This document shows, piece by piece, positions 1 through 7,464 of a DNA stretch of 15,433 nt; the first letter of the stretch is position 1; each line of letters begins with the position of its first letter. Source of the DNA: JALZHR01 sp036389695 (GTDB taxonomy: Bacteria > Acidobacteriota > Blastocatellia > Pyrinomonadales > Pyrinomonadaceae); the NCBI GenBank assembly GCA_036389695.1, contig DASVWG010000415.1, positions 1-15,433 on the forward strand, given 5' to 3'. The notes under the pieces are model-generated. The model did not search any database. It was not told the DNA's origin and was given only the letters and a program-made list of their open reading frames with translations. The position numbers and the translations under genes were made by a program.

Positions 1-1
1 A

Positions 2-397
2 ATTTTCTTCGGCGAACAGCGCGGAAATCTGCCGCTGTTCGCCCGCACCGTGATTGACGCGGGCGCTGATTTGGTGCTCGGTCACGGACCGCACGTTTTG
101 CGCGGAATGGAAATCTACAAAGACCGCCTGATTGCCTATTCGCTCGGAAATTTCGCCACTTACGGCTGGTTTCAACTCGCCGGCGCGACCGCCGAAACGA
201 TGGTGCTCGACGTTAAAATCGACGCCGACGGCAAATTTATGAGCGGAAAAATAAATCCGTTTAAACTGGAAGGCAAAGGAATCTTAACGCCCGACGCGAC
301 CAAATCGGCGATTTCCACCATCCGCAATCTTTCGCAGCTGGATTTCGCCGCGACAATGCCGAAAATCGCTGACGACGGCACGATTTCAGTTAAATAA
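2..397 (+). CDS. CapA-family metallophosphatase, C-terminal part (5' end outside window)
   Basis: The reading frame is open from the window edge, so the true start lies upstream; the ATG at 50 is internal. The visible part is about 131 residues. It contains the run AGADLVLGHGPHVLRGMEIY followed by LIAYSLGNF. These match the conserved C-terminal half of CapA / poly-gamma-glutamate synthesis accessory proteins (calcineurin-like metallophosphatase fold), where the GHxPH histidines bind metal. Family members are usually secreted or membrane-anchored and act on capsule or cell-wall polymers; the substrate here cannot be told. The tail after residue ~75 is less conserved. The stop is TAA at 395-397. 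The next + strand gene starts 37 bp downstream and is far more AT-rich, so the two probably have different histories. Family assignment is fairly secure; the biological role is not. Confidence 0.8.
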   Translation: MFFGEQRGNLPLFARTVIDAGADLVLGHGPHVLRGMEIYKDRLIAYSLGNFATYGWFQLAGATAETMVLDVKIDADGKFMSGKINPFKLEGKGILTPDATKSAISTIRNLSQLDFAATMPKIADDGTISVK

Positions 398-434
398 AAA
401 CTTGGATTTCTCTTGGTAATTAAGGAAAAGATTC

Positions 435-893
435 GTGAGTATTTTGATTTATTGGAAATACGATAACTACATCAGAGACAACGCTCACGGTTTTGGCTAC
501 AATTTCAACTCAAATCAAAGCCGCTTACATACAACTACCCAAATTGGTGATGATGTTTTTGTTGTAGGCGGCATAAAAAGGCAGTCGGGCTTGGAGATTT
601 ACCTTTTAGCGCATTTGATTATCAAGGAGAAGATTTTCAATCCGCCTAACTACATTTACGGAAGATACCGAATTGAAGCAGAGCAAAAAAAATCAAGATA
701 CTTTTCTTTAAACGCTGAACCAATTACTCCTTATTTGTCGGAATTAACATCTATCAAACATTTTGACGAGAACCAAACGCACAAATACGCACAAGCGTTT
801 CAGACTATAAGAGTTTTAAATGAAGCAGACACCCAAAGATTAAAAGAGATTGCTAAAAATCTACCGTTAAATGCTAAGACGCAAAATGATTAA
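435..893 (+). CDS. Protein of unknown function, AT-rich, 152 aa
   Basis: The start is GTG at 435, with a good Shine-Dalgarno (AAGGAAAAG, 422-430) just upstream; no better ATG lies in frame nearby. The N-terminus (IYWKYDNYIRDN, then GFGYNFNSNQSRLH) leads to a beta-rich segment, IGDDVFVVGG, and a helical C-terminus. There is no signal peptide or membrane segment, so it should be cytoplasmic. I do not recognise the family. The pattern of aromatic residues followed by a 'GD.VFVV.G' strand is reminiscent of small PUA/EVE-like or restriction-associated domains, but that is a guess. The gene is clearly richer in A+T and in Asn/Lys/Ile codons than capA or smc, which suggests horizontal acquisition. 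It is convergent with the secreted-protein gene at 978-1832, and a perfect hairpin lies between them. Confidence 0.72.
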   Translation: MSILIYWKYDNYIRDNAHGFGYNFNSNQSRLHTTTQIGDDVFVVGGIKRQSGLEIYLLAHLIIKEKIFNPPNYIYGRYRIEAEQKKSRYFSLNAEPITPYLSELTSIKHFDENQTHKYAQAFQTIRVLNEADTQRLKEIAKNLPLNAKTQND

Positions 894-910
894 TAGCTTG
901 ACGAAAATAA

Positions 911-977
911 CGCAAAAGGCAAAATGAAGAAATAAACTCTTTCATTTTGCCTTTTACCTTATACCTTTTGCCTTACT
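911..977. repeat. Heptamer-periodic inverted-repeat element 1
   Basis: Bases 943-977 divide cleanly into five heptamers: CATTTTG, CCTTTTA, CCTTATA, CCTTTTG, CCTTACT. The next three bases (978-980, TTA) are the stop codon of the - strand gene. The opposite arm (GCAAAAG GCAAAAT, from 912) is the complementary heptamer series. The layout matches the elements at 5748-5838, 11367-11450 and 13198-13259, although the heptamer sequence differs. Confidence 0.7.
914..955. terminator. Perfect 15-bp hairpin between convergent genes, likely bidirectional terminator
   Basis: The left arm AAAAGGCAAAATGAA (914-928) is the exact reverse complement of 941-955, with a 12-nt loop. It lies between the stop of the + strand gene (893) and the stop of the - strand gene (978-980). 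The arms end in A-tracts and T-tracts, so either transcript would end in a U-rich stretch. It is part of a longer heptamer-periodic element (911-977). Confidence 0.6.
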
Positions 978-1832
978 TTATTTCGGCTTCTCGATTTGCT
1001 TAATAATTTTCGTCGCGCGGTTGCGGGCTATCAGCGGGATGCGCTCGTCGTTTGAGAGTTCTTTTAAAAGCGGAAGCATCTGCGGCGGGTCGGAGATTTC
1101 GTTTCTTTTGATATATGCGTCGAGCGCGTCCATCAAACCGGGCGCTTCGAGCGGCTGATTTTCTCGCGCGACCGACATATCAAACTGCCAGACGTATTGC
1201 TGCGCGATTTTGCGGTATTCGTCCGCCAGCGCCCGCGCGTCCTTGTTTTCCGTCCAGTTAAAGGTCACCGCGCGCTCTTTTCCTTCAGTCCGGCGGCGAA
1301 TTTTCATTGTGCCGAGGTGCGCGTAATCTCTTTCGGCGGATTGGTAAGCTTCGGTCGAGTCGACAAAATTCAGCGTCTGAAACAGAGCCTTGATTTTTTC
1401 CAGCGACGCGGGCGAAAGCTGAATCGGGTCGGTTATCGACTCGTCAAAATCCTTCTTTTCAAACGTGATTTTCCCTTTGCCGCTGTCGTCGTGTTCGATA
1501 ACGATGTGGCGCACGAGAAAGTCTTTCTGCGTAAATTCGTAATAATAATTATATTTCGGCTCGGGTTTAGCCGTCGAATTGACGTTCGATTTTTCCGCTT
1601 GATTTTTCTTCTGCGGAATTTTCGTTTCCGTCACGGTTTCCGCCGGTTCTTCGCGCGGATTTTTCTTCTGCGGCGCATTGGCTTCGACCGTCTCAACCGC
1701 TTCCGGTTTCGGCGTCGTCTTGACGACCGGCGCGGGTTTTATAGTTTTCTTCGTCGTTTTTCTGGATTTCGTCTGTGCGAAAACCGAAATGCTCAAGCCC
1801 AATAATAAAAATATAATTGCGAATTTCTTCAT
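978..1832 (-). CDS. Secreted protein of unknown function with Pro/Lys-rich linker, 284 aa
   Basis: ATG at 1832. A clear signal peptide (MKK, a hydrophobic core FAIIFLLLGLSISV, then FAQ) should be cleaved near residue 20. Residues ~21-92 are a low-complexity Lys/Pro/Thr/Glu-rich linker typical of periplasmic or surface proteins. A globular part follows (~95-215, with the run YNYYYEFTQKDFLVRH), and then a short helical C-terminus (~228-284) that resembles one or two HEAT-like helices. The linker holds a duplicated PQKKN motif (residues 54-58 and 73-77) encoded by a 16-bp direct repeat. The start lies only 6 bp after the smc stop, so the two genes are probably co-transcribed. I do not recognise the globular domain. 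Export looks secure; function is unknown. Confidence 0.82.
   Translation of the reverse strand: MKKFAIIFLLLGLSISVFAQTKSRKTTKKTIKPAPVVKTTPKPEAVETVEANAPQKKNPREEPAETVTETKIPQKKNQAEKSNVNSTAKPEPKYNYYYEFTQKDFLVRHIVIEHDDSGKGKITFEKKDFDESITDPIQLSPASLEKIKALFQTLNFVDSTEAYQSAERDYAHLGTMKIRRRTEGKERAVTFNWTENKDARALADEYRKIAQQYVWQFDMSVARENQPLEAPGLMDALDAYIKRNEISDPPQMLPLLKELSNDERIPLIARNRATKIIKQIEKPK
1601..1673. repeat. 16-bp direct repeat inside the secreted-protein linker
   Basis: GATTTTTCTTCTGCGG occurs at 1601-1616 and again at 1658-1673. The copies are 57 bp (19 codons) apart and in frame. Both encode the PQKKN motif on the - strand. This looks like a local duplication that lengthened the Pro/Lys linker. Confidence 0.75.
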
Positions 1833-1838
1833 CTTAAT

Positions 1839-4800
1839 TTATTCAAATCTCACCGAGACGACTTTTGAAACGCCCGCTTCTTCCATCGTCACGCCGTAGA
1901 GCGCACGCGCGGCTTCCATCGTCCGCTTATTGTGCGTGATGACGATAAACTGCGTCTTTTCAGACATTTCGGCGATTTTATTAACAAATCGCCCGACGTT
2001 TGCGTCGTCGAGCGGCGCGTCGACTTCGTCGAGCAGGCAAAACGGCGACGGTCGATATTTGAAAATCGCCATCACCAGCGCGATTGCCGTCATCGCTTTT
2101 TCGCCGCCGGACAAAAGCAGAATATTTTGCAGGCGCTTGCCGGGCGGCTGCGCGACGATTTCGATGCCCGATTCCAGAACGTCTTCGGCGTCGAGCAAAG
2201 TCATCTCGCCGCGACCGCCGCCAAAAAGCTCAAGGAAAAATTCGCGGAAATATTCGTTTATCGCTTCAAAAGCGTGCCGGAAACGCTCGCGCGAGCGCTG
2301 TTTGATTTCGCGCAAAGCGGCTTCCGCCGCCGCGATGCCGTCGATAATATCCTGCCGCTGCGATGTCAAAAATAAAAGGCGTTCTTCGGTTTCGCTCAAT
2401 TCTTCCAAAGCGAGCATATTAACCGCGCCGAAACTTTCGATGCGCGAGCGCATCTCATCGGTTTGCCGCCGCTCGGCTTCAAGGTCGAAATCTTCCGCAA
2501 TCTCAACCGTTTCGACCAATTCGACGAGCGATTGACCGAGCTCGTGCGCGCAGATTTCATTCAAGTTTTTCAAACGCGTCAGGCTTTCCGCCTGACGAAC
2601 TTCGAATTCGGCGCGCGAGTTTCTCGCTTCGGCTGAGCGTTTGTTCAAATCGGCAAGCGCGGCGCTCATCGCGTCGGCGTTTTCACGCGCGTTTTTCAGA
2701 TTGGCGCTCGCTTCGGCTAATTCTTCGTTTTCCGCTTCTTCGGTTTCTTTCGCCGATTCGATTTTGCCGGAAATCTCTGCGATTGAAGCGGTTAAATTTT
2801 TATAACCGGCTTCGTTTTCGTTGATTTCGAGATTCTGGCGCGCGAGCCTCGATTCCAGCTCGGTCGCTTCGGCTTCGATGCGGCGCAGCGAATTGGAAAC
2901 CGAGCGGCGGCGTTCGGCGGCGACGCCGGCGGCGGTGCGCTTTTCGTTCAAATCGGCGTTTTCCCTTTCGACTTTCTGCCGCGCTTCGCTCAAATAGCGC
3001 GAAATCTTTTCCAGTTTTTCCGTCGCCGCAATCCGCGCTTTTTCGGCTTTTCCGGCGTTCGTGCCGGTTTCCGCGCGTTTCGCCTGAATTTCTTCCAGCT
3101 CTTTTTCAATCTGTTTCGTTTCCTCGCCGACGACGCGTTTGTGCCGCTCGGCGCGCTCGATTTCCTGTTTCAAAGTCTTGAATTGAATTTCCTGCGACAA
3201 AACCTCGCGCTCGAATTTGACGATAAACGACTGTAAATCAACGATTTTGTCTTCTTTTTCCGCCAGACTTTTCCGGGCTTTTTCCGTTTCCTTTTCGGCT
3301 TTTTCGATTTCCTTCTTTAATTTTTCGCCCGTGCTTTCAAGCTCGCGCAGCTCGCGTTTGAAAGCCAGCAGCGAAGAATTTTTCTCGCTCGCGTTTGCCT
3401 TTCCGCCGATGAAAAGCTTGCCGCCAATCATCAAATCGCCTTCGGAATCGACGAAAATTTCGCTGGATTTCGATTTAACCTTTTCCAGATTTTCAACCAT
3501 TTCGGCAGAGGTTTCGCGCGGGAAAACTTCGGCGAGAAGTTTTTCAAAATCGCCGGAAATGCCAAGAAAGCTCAGTAGAGTTTCTGCCTTTTGATTCTTA
3601 TTTTTTAGCGTTAAACCGCCCGCTACTGCAGGCGGTTCTGACTTTGCGCCTTTGCCGTTGGTATTAAATACCAAAATACCGAGTCTGCCGAGTTTGTTTT
3701 CATTCAAATACGCAAGCGTTTTTCGCGCGTCTTCTTCGGTTTCGACTAAAACGGCTTGCAGAAACGCGCCGAAAACGTTTTCGACGGCTTTTTCGGCTTC
3801 GGCTTCGACGTGTAACTTGTCGGCTAAAGTGCCCGAAAATTTGACGCCGATTTTCTTTTGCTCGGCGAAAAGCTTCTGGACGGTCGGCGCGTAAATCGCG
3901 CGGCGCTGTTCGAGTTCCTGCAGGCTTTCGAGTCGATGCCGCGTGCGCGAAAACTGCTCGCGCAAGTTTGATAATTCCCTTTCGGCGGCTTGCAGAATTT
4001 CTCTCGCCGCGCTTGCCGCGCCGGTTAGAGCGCGTTTTTCTTCCTGCAATGCGGCTTGATTTTCGTGCGCTTTGGCGAGCTCTTTTTCGAGTTTTTCGCT
4101 TTCGGCGCTGAGCGAGTCGAGCGTTTCTTCGGCGCGCACGCCTTCGCGTTTCAAGCCTTCGGCACGCTCGGTCAGGCGCTGAATCGTGCTTTCGTGCTGG
4201 CGTCCGATTTCCGAAAGGCGCTCAAAAGCGGTCGTGTGCTGGAAAACTTCGGCGCGCGCTTTTTCAAGCTCGGCTTCGATGTTTCTTAATTCACCGAGTT
4301 TTTCCTGATATTTGTCTTCCGCCGCGCGCAGAGCGAGTTCCTGTTTTTCGGCTTCGGCGCGTTCTTTGCGCTCGTCTTTTTCGAGCCGTTCGGCTTCCGC
4401 TTTGACGAGTTTTAGGCGCTGCCGCGTCGCTTCGACTTCGCCTTTCAAAACTTCGACGCGGGTTTGCAGATTGGCGATTTGCTCCTGTTTATACTGCAAA
4501 TCGCGCTCGGCGCGGTCGCGCTGCAAAGCGTTTTCGGCGTGCAGGGCGCGCAAATCGCTCAATTCTTCTTCGGCTTCGCGCGCCTTCTGCGTCGCCGTGC
4601 GAAACGATTCTTCTTTTGCCGTCACCTGCGAGAAAAGCTCGCGCTCGATTTTGACGGCTTCGTCGAGTCTGGTTTCGAGTTCGCCTACAAGCTCGGTCAA
4701 ATAACTGCCTTCGGCGGCGAAAACCTGCCTGAGAGTAACGCGCAATTCTTCTTTTAAAATCTTGAAACGGCGCGTTTTAGCCGCTTGACGGCGCAGGGAA

Positions 4801-5675
4801 TTAGCTTGTTTTTCGATTTCTTCGACGATGTCGGAAATGCGCCTTAAATTTGTTTTCGCCGATTCCAGACGCGTTTCGGCGGCGCGCTGGCGCGTGCGGA
4901 ATTTGGAAATTCCGGCGGCTTCCTCGATTAAAGTGCGGCGGTCGGAAGGTTTCGCCGAAAGAATCTGCCCGATGCGTCCCTGCTCGATAATCGCGTAATG
5001 CGCGCCGCTCAAGCCCGTTCCGGCAAACAAATCCTGTATGTCGCGCAGGCGGCAGGTTTTGCCGTTCAAAAGATATTCGCTTTCGCCCGAACGATAAAGC
5101 CTTCGCGTCACCGAAACCGATTCGCCCGGCGCGAAATCCAGCGCCAGCCGTCGCGGTCGCCAATGACGCTTCGTTTTTATTTTCGCCGGTTGAACGGCGA
5201 GCGCCGAGCCGGTTTCAGCCGTGACGACTTCGGCAGCGTCAGCGTCAAAGCCGTTTTCCTGATGACCGTTTTCGTGATGACCGTTTGCCGAGGCTTCTTC
5301 CGCGTCAGGCTCGAAATCTTCAATCTGAACCGCGCGCTCGTCAATATCGCTCAAGGCTTCGTCGATGTCGCCGAGCTCGTGTTCCTCGTCTTCAAAAAAC
5401 GCTTCCTCGTCGCGGACGAGATGCAGCACGACTTCCGCCATGCCGGAAGGATTGCGCTTGTTTGTGCCCTGAAAAATTACGTCCTGCATTTCCGAGCCGC
5501 GCAGCGCTTTCGCTCGCTGCTCGCCCAGAACCCACGCGATTGATTCGGAAACGTTCGATTTGCCGCAGCCGTTCGGTCCGACGACAGCCGTAATGCCGTC
5601 GCCCGTAAAAATTACTTCGGTGTAATCGGCGAATGATTTAAAACCTGTGATTTCGAGTCGTTGAAGTCTGAACAT
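1839..5675 (-). CDS. smc: Chromosome segregation protein SMC
   Basis: SMC is the ATPase of the condensin-like SMC-ScpAB complex, which organises and segregates the chromosome. The start is taken as ATG at 5675 (MFRLQRLEITGFKSF), giving 1278 aa; a TTG one codon upstream is less likely. The N-terminal head has Walker A GPNGCGKSN (residues 33-41). Long coiled coils flank a hinge (~595-745), and the C-terminal head has the signature LLSGGEKA (~1187) and Walker B FCLLDEVDAPLDD (~1212). Two parts are unusual. An acidic, low-complexity insertion (~90-177, rich in Asp/Glu with an NGHHENGHQENG run) interrupts the N-terminal lobe before SVTRRLYRSGESEYLLNG. A palindrome-encoded segment (EPPAVAGG, ~679-687) lies in the hinge. 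The family is usually near 1150-1200 aa, so these insertions explain the extra length. The gene probably forms an operon with the secreted-protein gene 6 bp downstream. Confidence 0.97.
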   Translation of the reverse strand: MFRLQRLEITGFKSFADYTEVIFTGDGITAVVGPNGCGKSNVSESIAWVLGEQRAKALRGSEMQDVIFQGTNKRNPSGMAEVVLHLVRDEEAFFEDEEHELGDIDEALSDIDERAVQIEDFEPDAEEASANGHHENGHQENGFDADAAEVVTAETGSALAVQPAKIKTKRHWRPRRLALDFAPGESVSVTRRLYRSGESEYLLNGKTCRLRDIQDLFAGTGLSGAHYAIIEQGRIGQILSAKPSDRRTLIEEAAGISKFRTRQRAAETRLESAKTNLRRISDIVEEIEKQANSLRRQAAKTRRFKILKEELRVTLRQVFAAEGSYLTELVGELETRLDEAVKIERELFSQVTAKEESFRTATQKAREAEEELSDLRALHAENALQRDRAERDLQYKQEQIANLQTRVEVLKGEVEATRQRLKLVKAEAERLEKDERKERAEAEKQELALRAAEDKYQEKLGELRNIEAELEKARAEVFQHTTAFERLSEIGRQHESTIQRLTERAEGLKREGVRAEETLDSLSAESEKLEKELAKAHENQAALQEEKRALTGAASAAREILQAAERELSNLREQFSRTRHRLESLQELEQRRAIYAPTVQKLFAEQKKIGVKFSGTLADKLHVEAEAEKAVENVFGAFLQAVLVETEEDARKTLAYLNENKLGRLGILVFNTNGKGAKSEPPAVAGGLTLKNKNQKAETLLSFLGISGDFEKLLAEVFPRETSAEMVENLEKVKSKSSEIFVDSEGDLMIGGKLFIGGKANASEKNSSLLAFKRELRELESTGEKLKKEIEKAEKETEKARKSLAEKEDKIVDLQSFIVKFEREVLSQEIQFKTLKQEIERAERHKRVVGEETKQIEKELEEIQAKRAETGTNAGKAEKARIAATEKLEKISRYLSEARQKVERENADLNEKRTAAGVAAERRRSVSNSLRRIEAEATELESRLARQNLEINENEAGYKNLTASIAEISGKIESAKETEEAENEELAEASANLKNARENADAMSAALADLNKRSAEARNSRAEFEVRQAESLTRLKNLNEICAHELGQSLVELVETVEIAEDFDLEAERRQTDEMRSRIESFGAVNMLALEELSETEERLLFLTSQRQDIIDGIAAAEAALREIKQRSRERFRHAFEAINEYFREFFLELFGGGRGEMTLLDAEDVLESGIEIVAQPPGKRLQNILLLSGGEKAMTAIALVMAIFKYRPSPFCLLDEVDAPLDDANVGRFVNKIAEMSEKTQFIVITHNKRTMEAARALYGVTMEEAGVSKVVSVRFE
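3614..3637. repeat. Short palindromic element embedded in the SMC hinge
   Basis: Arms AACCGCC (3614-3620) and GGCGGTT (3631-3637) are exact reverse complements around a 10-nt centre. Read on the - strand, the region encodes the in-frame peptide SEPPAVAGG directly after the conserved hinge strand GRLGILVFN. A Pro/Ala/Gly-rich peptide is unlike the flanking hinge sequence. This suggests a coding-tolerant dispersed palindrome (REP/RPE-like), but only one copy is visible here. Confidence 0.5.
5251..5287. repeat. 15-bp tandem repeat in the smc head insertion
   Basis: CCGTTTTCCTGATGA (5251-5265) is followed by CCGTTTTCGTGATGA (5266-5280), one base different, and a partial third copy CCGTTTGCC. The 5-codon period encodes repeated NGH(H/Q)E units on the - strand. 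It shows how the acidic insertion of SMC could have grown by slippage. Confidence 0.8.
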
Positions 5676-5678
5676 CAA

Positions 5679-5694
5679 AAAATAGCGCTATTTT
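5679..5694. promoter_or_regulatory. Perfect 16-bp palindrome just upstream of smc start
   Basis: AAAATAGCGCTATTTT is self-complementary and ends 3 bp from the smc ATG, occupying the position where a ribosome binding site would lie. No Shine-Dalgarno is visible there. It could be an operator for a dimeric regulator or a loopless hairpin affecting smc translation; which one cannot be told. Confidence 0.45.
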
Positions 5695-5747
5695 GTGAAT
5701 GAAAGGCAGATTAGCACTATATTTTGTTGTGCCCGCGAAGTCAAGGG

Positions 5748-5838
5748 TAACTGATAACTGATAGTGAAAAGCCATCAGCAGTCAGCTATCAGCTTGTAAT
5801 TCTAAATTATCAGTTATCAGTTATCAGTTATCAGTTAT
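5748..5838. repeat. Heptamer-periodic inverted-repeat element 2
   Basis: The right side has four perfect tandem TTATCAG units (5807-5834) followed by TTAT. The left side has two TAACTGA units (5748-5761), which are the complementary heptamer. A 16-nt left arm (5748-5763) pairs perfectly with the right side in several registers. The centre holds CAGCAGT, CAGCTAT, CAGCTTG (5776-5796), also heptamer-spaced. The stop codon of the DUF4388 gene (TTA at 5835-5837) falls on the next repeat unit. It fills most of the gap between that gene and smc. Confidence 0.85.
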
Positions 5839-6596
5839 TCAAAGTCGTCGGCGCTCATCGTGCGCATTCCCTGTTTTTCGGCTTTTTCCGTGTCGAGCTG
5901 GGTGAGAATGTCGAGCAGGAAATTGGTGTTGCTGCTGACCTGGATGACGACGGGAAATTCGTTTTCGGAAGTGGAAAATTCAAAGACGCCGCTGGCGACC
6001 TCGATGATGTCGCGGAAGGCTATCGTGCCGTTGTGACCGTTGGCTTCGGCGTCCACGATTTTGCCTTCGTTGAAGGAAACGCTGCCGAGCATCCGGTCGG
6101 ATTTAATAATTAATAAACCGGTCAGGCGGGAATTTTCTATTACCGTGACGGCGTCGAAAATGCTGACGAGCGCCAAATCGCCCGCAAAAGCGGTGTCCGT
6201 GCGAACTTCGTAAGAAGATTTTTCGCGATGAACGGCGAATTCCGGTCGGCGCGCGCGGCGAATCGCTTCGAGTCCGGGCGCGACCGAGATGCGCGGGTCG
6301 AGCAGCTTCGCTTCCTGAAGTCGGTCGTAAGCCAAATCGAAATCTTCGCGCGTGATGTAGAGCGAGACGAGCGCGAGACAATGCCGCGCGGCTTCGGTCA
6401 GATTTTTGTGCGCCACGCAGATGTCGCGCATTTTTTCGCGCAACGGAATCGAGCGCGGGCTGCGCTCAATCGCTTCGCGCAGAAGGCTGAAGGCTTTTTC
6501 CGCCGACCGGTATTTGACGAATAAATCTACATCGAGCAAAACCGATTCGATGGAAATCTCGGAGAAACCAAGGTCTTTTTCTAAAATACTGCTCAT
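5835..6596 (-). CDS. TPR-like / DUF4388 (PATAN) domain protein, 253 aa
   Basis: The start is taken as ATG at 6596 (MSSILEKDLGFSE); an in-frame TTG at 6614 is an alternative giving 259 aa. The N-terminal part (~15-115) is alpha-helical with TPR-like periodicity (KYRSAEKAFSLLREAIERSP, EDFDLAYDRLQEAKLLDP). After a short linker, residues ~136-235 match DUF4388/PATAN: FAGDLALVSIFDAVTVIENS, then GLLIIKSDRMLGSVSFNEGKIVDA and a GVFEF strand. In other bacteria such domains occur with response regulators, gliding/motility proteins and Ras-like GTPase systems, where they are thought to act as scaffolds. There is no signal peptide, so it should be cytoplasmic. No receiver domain or GTPase partner is visible nearby, so the pathway is unknown. 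The domain call is good; the role is open. Confidence 0.85.
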   Translation of the reverse strand: MSSILEKDLGFSEISIESVLLDVDLFVKYRSAEKAFSLLREAIERSPRSIPLREKMRDICVAHKNLTEAARHCLALVSLYITREDFDLAYDRLQEAKLLDPRISVAPGLEAIRRARRPEFAVHREKSSYEVRTDTAFAGDLALVSIFDAVTVIENSRLTGLLIIKSDRMLGSVSFNEGKIVDAEANGHNGTIAFRDIIEVASGVFEFSTSENEFPVVIQVSSNTNFLLDILTQLDTEKAEKQGMRTMSADDFE

Positions 6597-6681
6597 ATTT
6601 TTGCCGGTGAACAAAATCGTTCAACATTTATAAACTATCACAATTTACTGAGCGGAGTCATTAACTTTTTGAATTCAAGAC

Positions 6682-6717
6682 AAATAAAAAGCGGAATTAT
6701 CCTGCCAATAATCCCGC
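6682..6717 (-). terminator. Rho-independent terminator after the 178-aa secreted protein gene
   Basis: On the - strand, a 10-bp stem with one mismatch (6708-6717 pairing with 6691-6700, 7-nt loop) is followed by TTTTTATTTG. It lies about 60 bp after the stop of the upstream gene and before the DUF4388 gene, so those two are likely separate transcripts. Confidence 0.6.
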
Positions 6718-6775
6718 GCAAATTGATTTGGATAGAATTCAGACAAAATTTTGATTTCTGAGACGATAGATTAAT

Positions 6776-7312
6776 TCAGAAATTAACGGCATCAGAAAAA
6801 TACCCGGCAAAGCGTTCCGCCGTTTTTTCGTCGTCGCAGTAAATAGAAACTACAAATCTGTTTTTTCTATACGACAGGCTGGAAAAACCTCTATTTCCGT
6901 AGATTTTTTTGCCTTCGTCTCCGTATCGATTATATTCTTCTACTCTGCCGCTGCTGATATGTATATTAAGAATAGAGAATTCGGCTGCTTTCGCCGCTGT
7001 TTCGTATTCGTAAATATACACTCCTGCCTGATTGTCTCCCTTCCGAAAATGTAACACGAAAGTATTCTTTGGATTGTCGATCGGTTGCGGCGGGAAAAAT
7101 CGTATGAGCTGCCAGCCGGTTTCCTGAGCCTGCAGTTTATCGTAAAAAGCAACGGGAATCTCATATTTTCTGAGCATTTCCAAGGCTTTTTCGGGAGTGG
7201 CTGTTTGTTCCTTATCTTTTTGAGCCATAATGCTCGACGCAGAAAAGATAAAAAATAAAGATGCCCAAACGGAAGCTTTGACTAAAACAGCGAATAACGT
7301 TTTGATTCTCAT
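6776..7312 (-). CDS. Small secreted protein of unknown function, 178 aa
   Basis: ATG at 7312. Residues 1-30 form a signal peptide: MRIK, a long hydrophobic core (VWASLFFIFSASSI), then MAQ, with likely cleavage after Ala29 or Gln30. The mature part is mixed alpha/beta, with motifs GWQLIRFFPPQPIDNPKNTF, AGVYIYEYETAAKAAEF and NRFVVSIYCDDEKTAERFAGYF. The last motif looks like a small ferredoxin-like domain, as in proteins that pair a strand with a helix bearing AERFA. It has a single Cys in the mature protein and no lipobox. It is somewhat richer in A+T than its neighbours. It is flanked by a terminator downstream and a hairpin upstream, so it is probably transcribed alone. I do not recognise the family. 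Confidence 0.75.
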   Translation of the reverse strand: MRIKTLFAVLVKASVWASLFFIFSASSIMAQKDKEQTATPEKALEMLRKYEIPVAFYDKLQAQETGWQLIRFFPPQPIDNPKNTFVLHFRKGDNQAGVYIYEYETAAKAAEFSILNIHISSGRVEEYNRYGDEGKKIYGNRGFSSLSYRKNRFVVSIYCDDEKTAERFAGYFSDAVNF

Positions 7313-7393
7313 ATATCCGGTTTTTTGCGAGCGACGGCAGTAAGATGCAAATTAGGCAAATATCTTCCGACACTCAAAAGTATTCTTCAAACT

Positions 7394-7434
7394 AATGGCT
7401 TACAGTTCCGTGAAACATAGAACTGTAAGCCATT
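7394..7434 (-). terminator. Perfect 15-bp hairpin after the TonB receptor gene
   Basis: AATGGCTTACAGTTC (7394-7408) is the exact reverse complement of 7420-7434, with an 11-nt loop. It starts 30 bp past the receptor stop codon. There is no U-tract on either strand, so it may be an mRNA-stabilising or attenuating hairpin and not a classical intrinsic terminator. Confidence 0.5.
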
Positions 7435-7464
7435 GGATGCAGTGAAACGTATTTAAGATTCCGT

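Noticed and set aside
1197..1805. Long + strand open frame (202 codons) opposite the secreted protein gene
   Set aside because: Its translation is Arg/Phe-rich without domain character and lies fully antisense to a gene with a clear signal peptide; GC-rich codon bias creates such shadows here and across smc, the receptor and dnaK.
5748..5838. CRISPR-like array (TTATCAG repeats)
   Set aside because: Units are 7 bp and contiguous, with no spacers of 25-40 bp and no cas genes nearby.
7394..7434. Insertion-sequence terminal inverted repeats
   Set aside because: The arms are separated by only 11 nt with no transposase and no target duplication; a transcript hairpin explains them.
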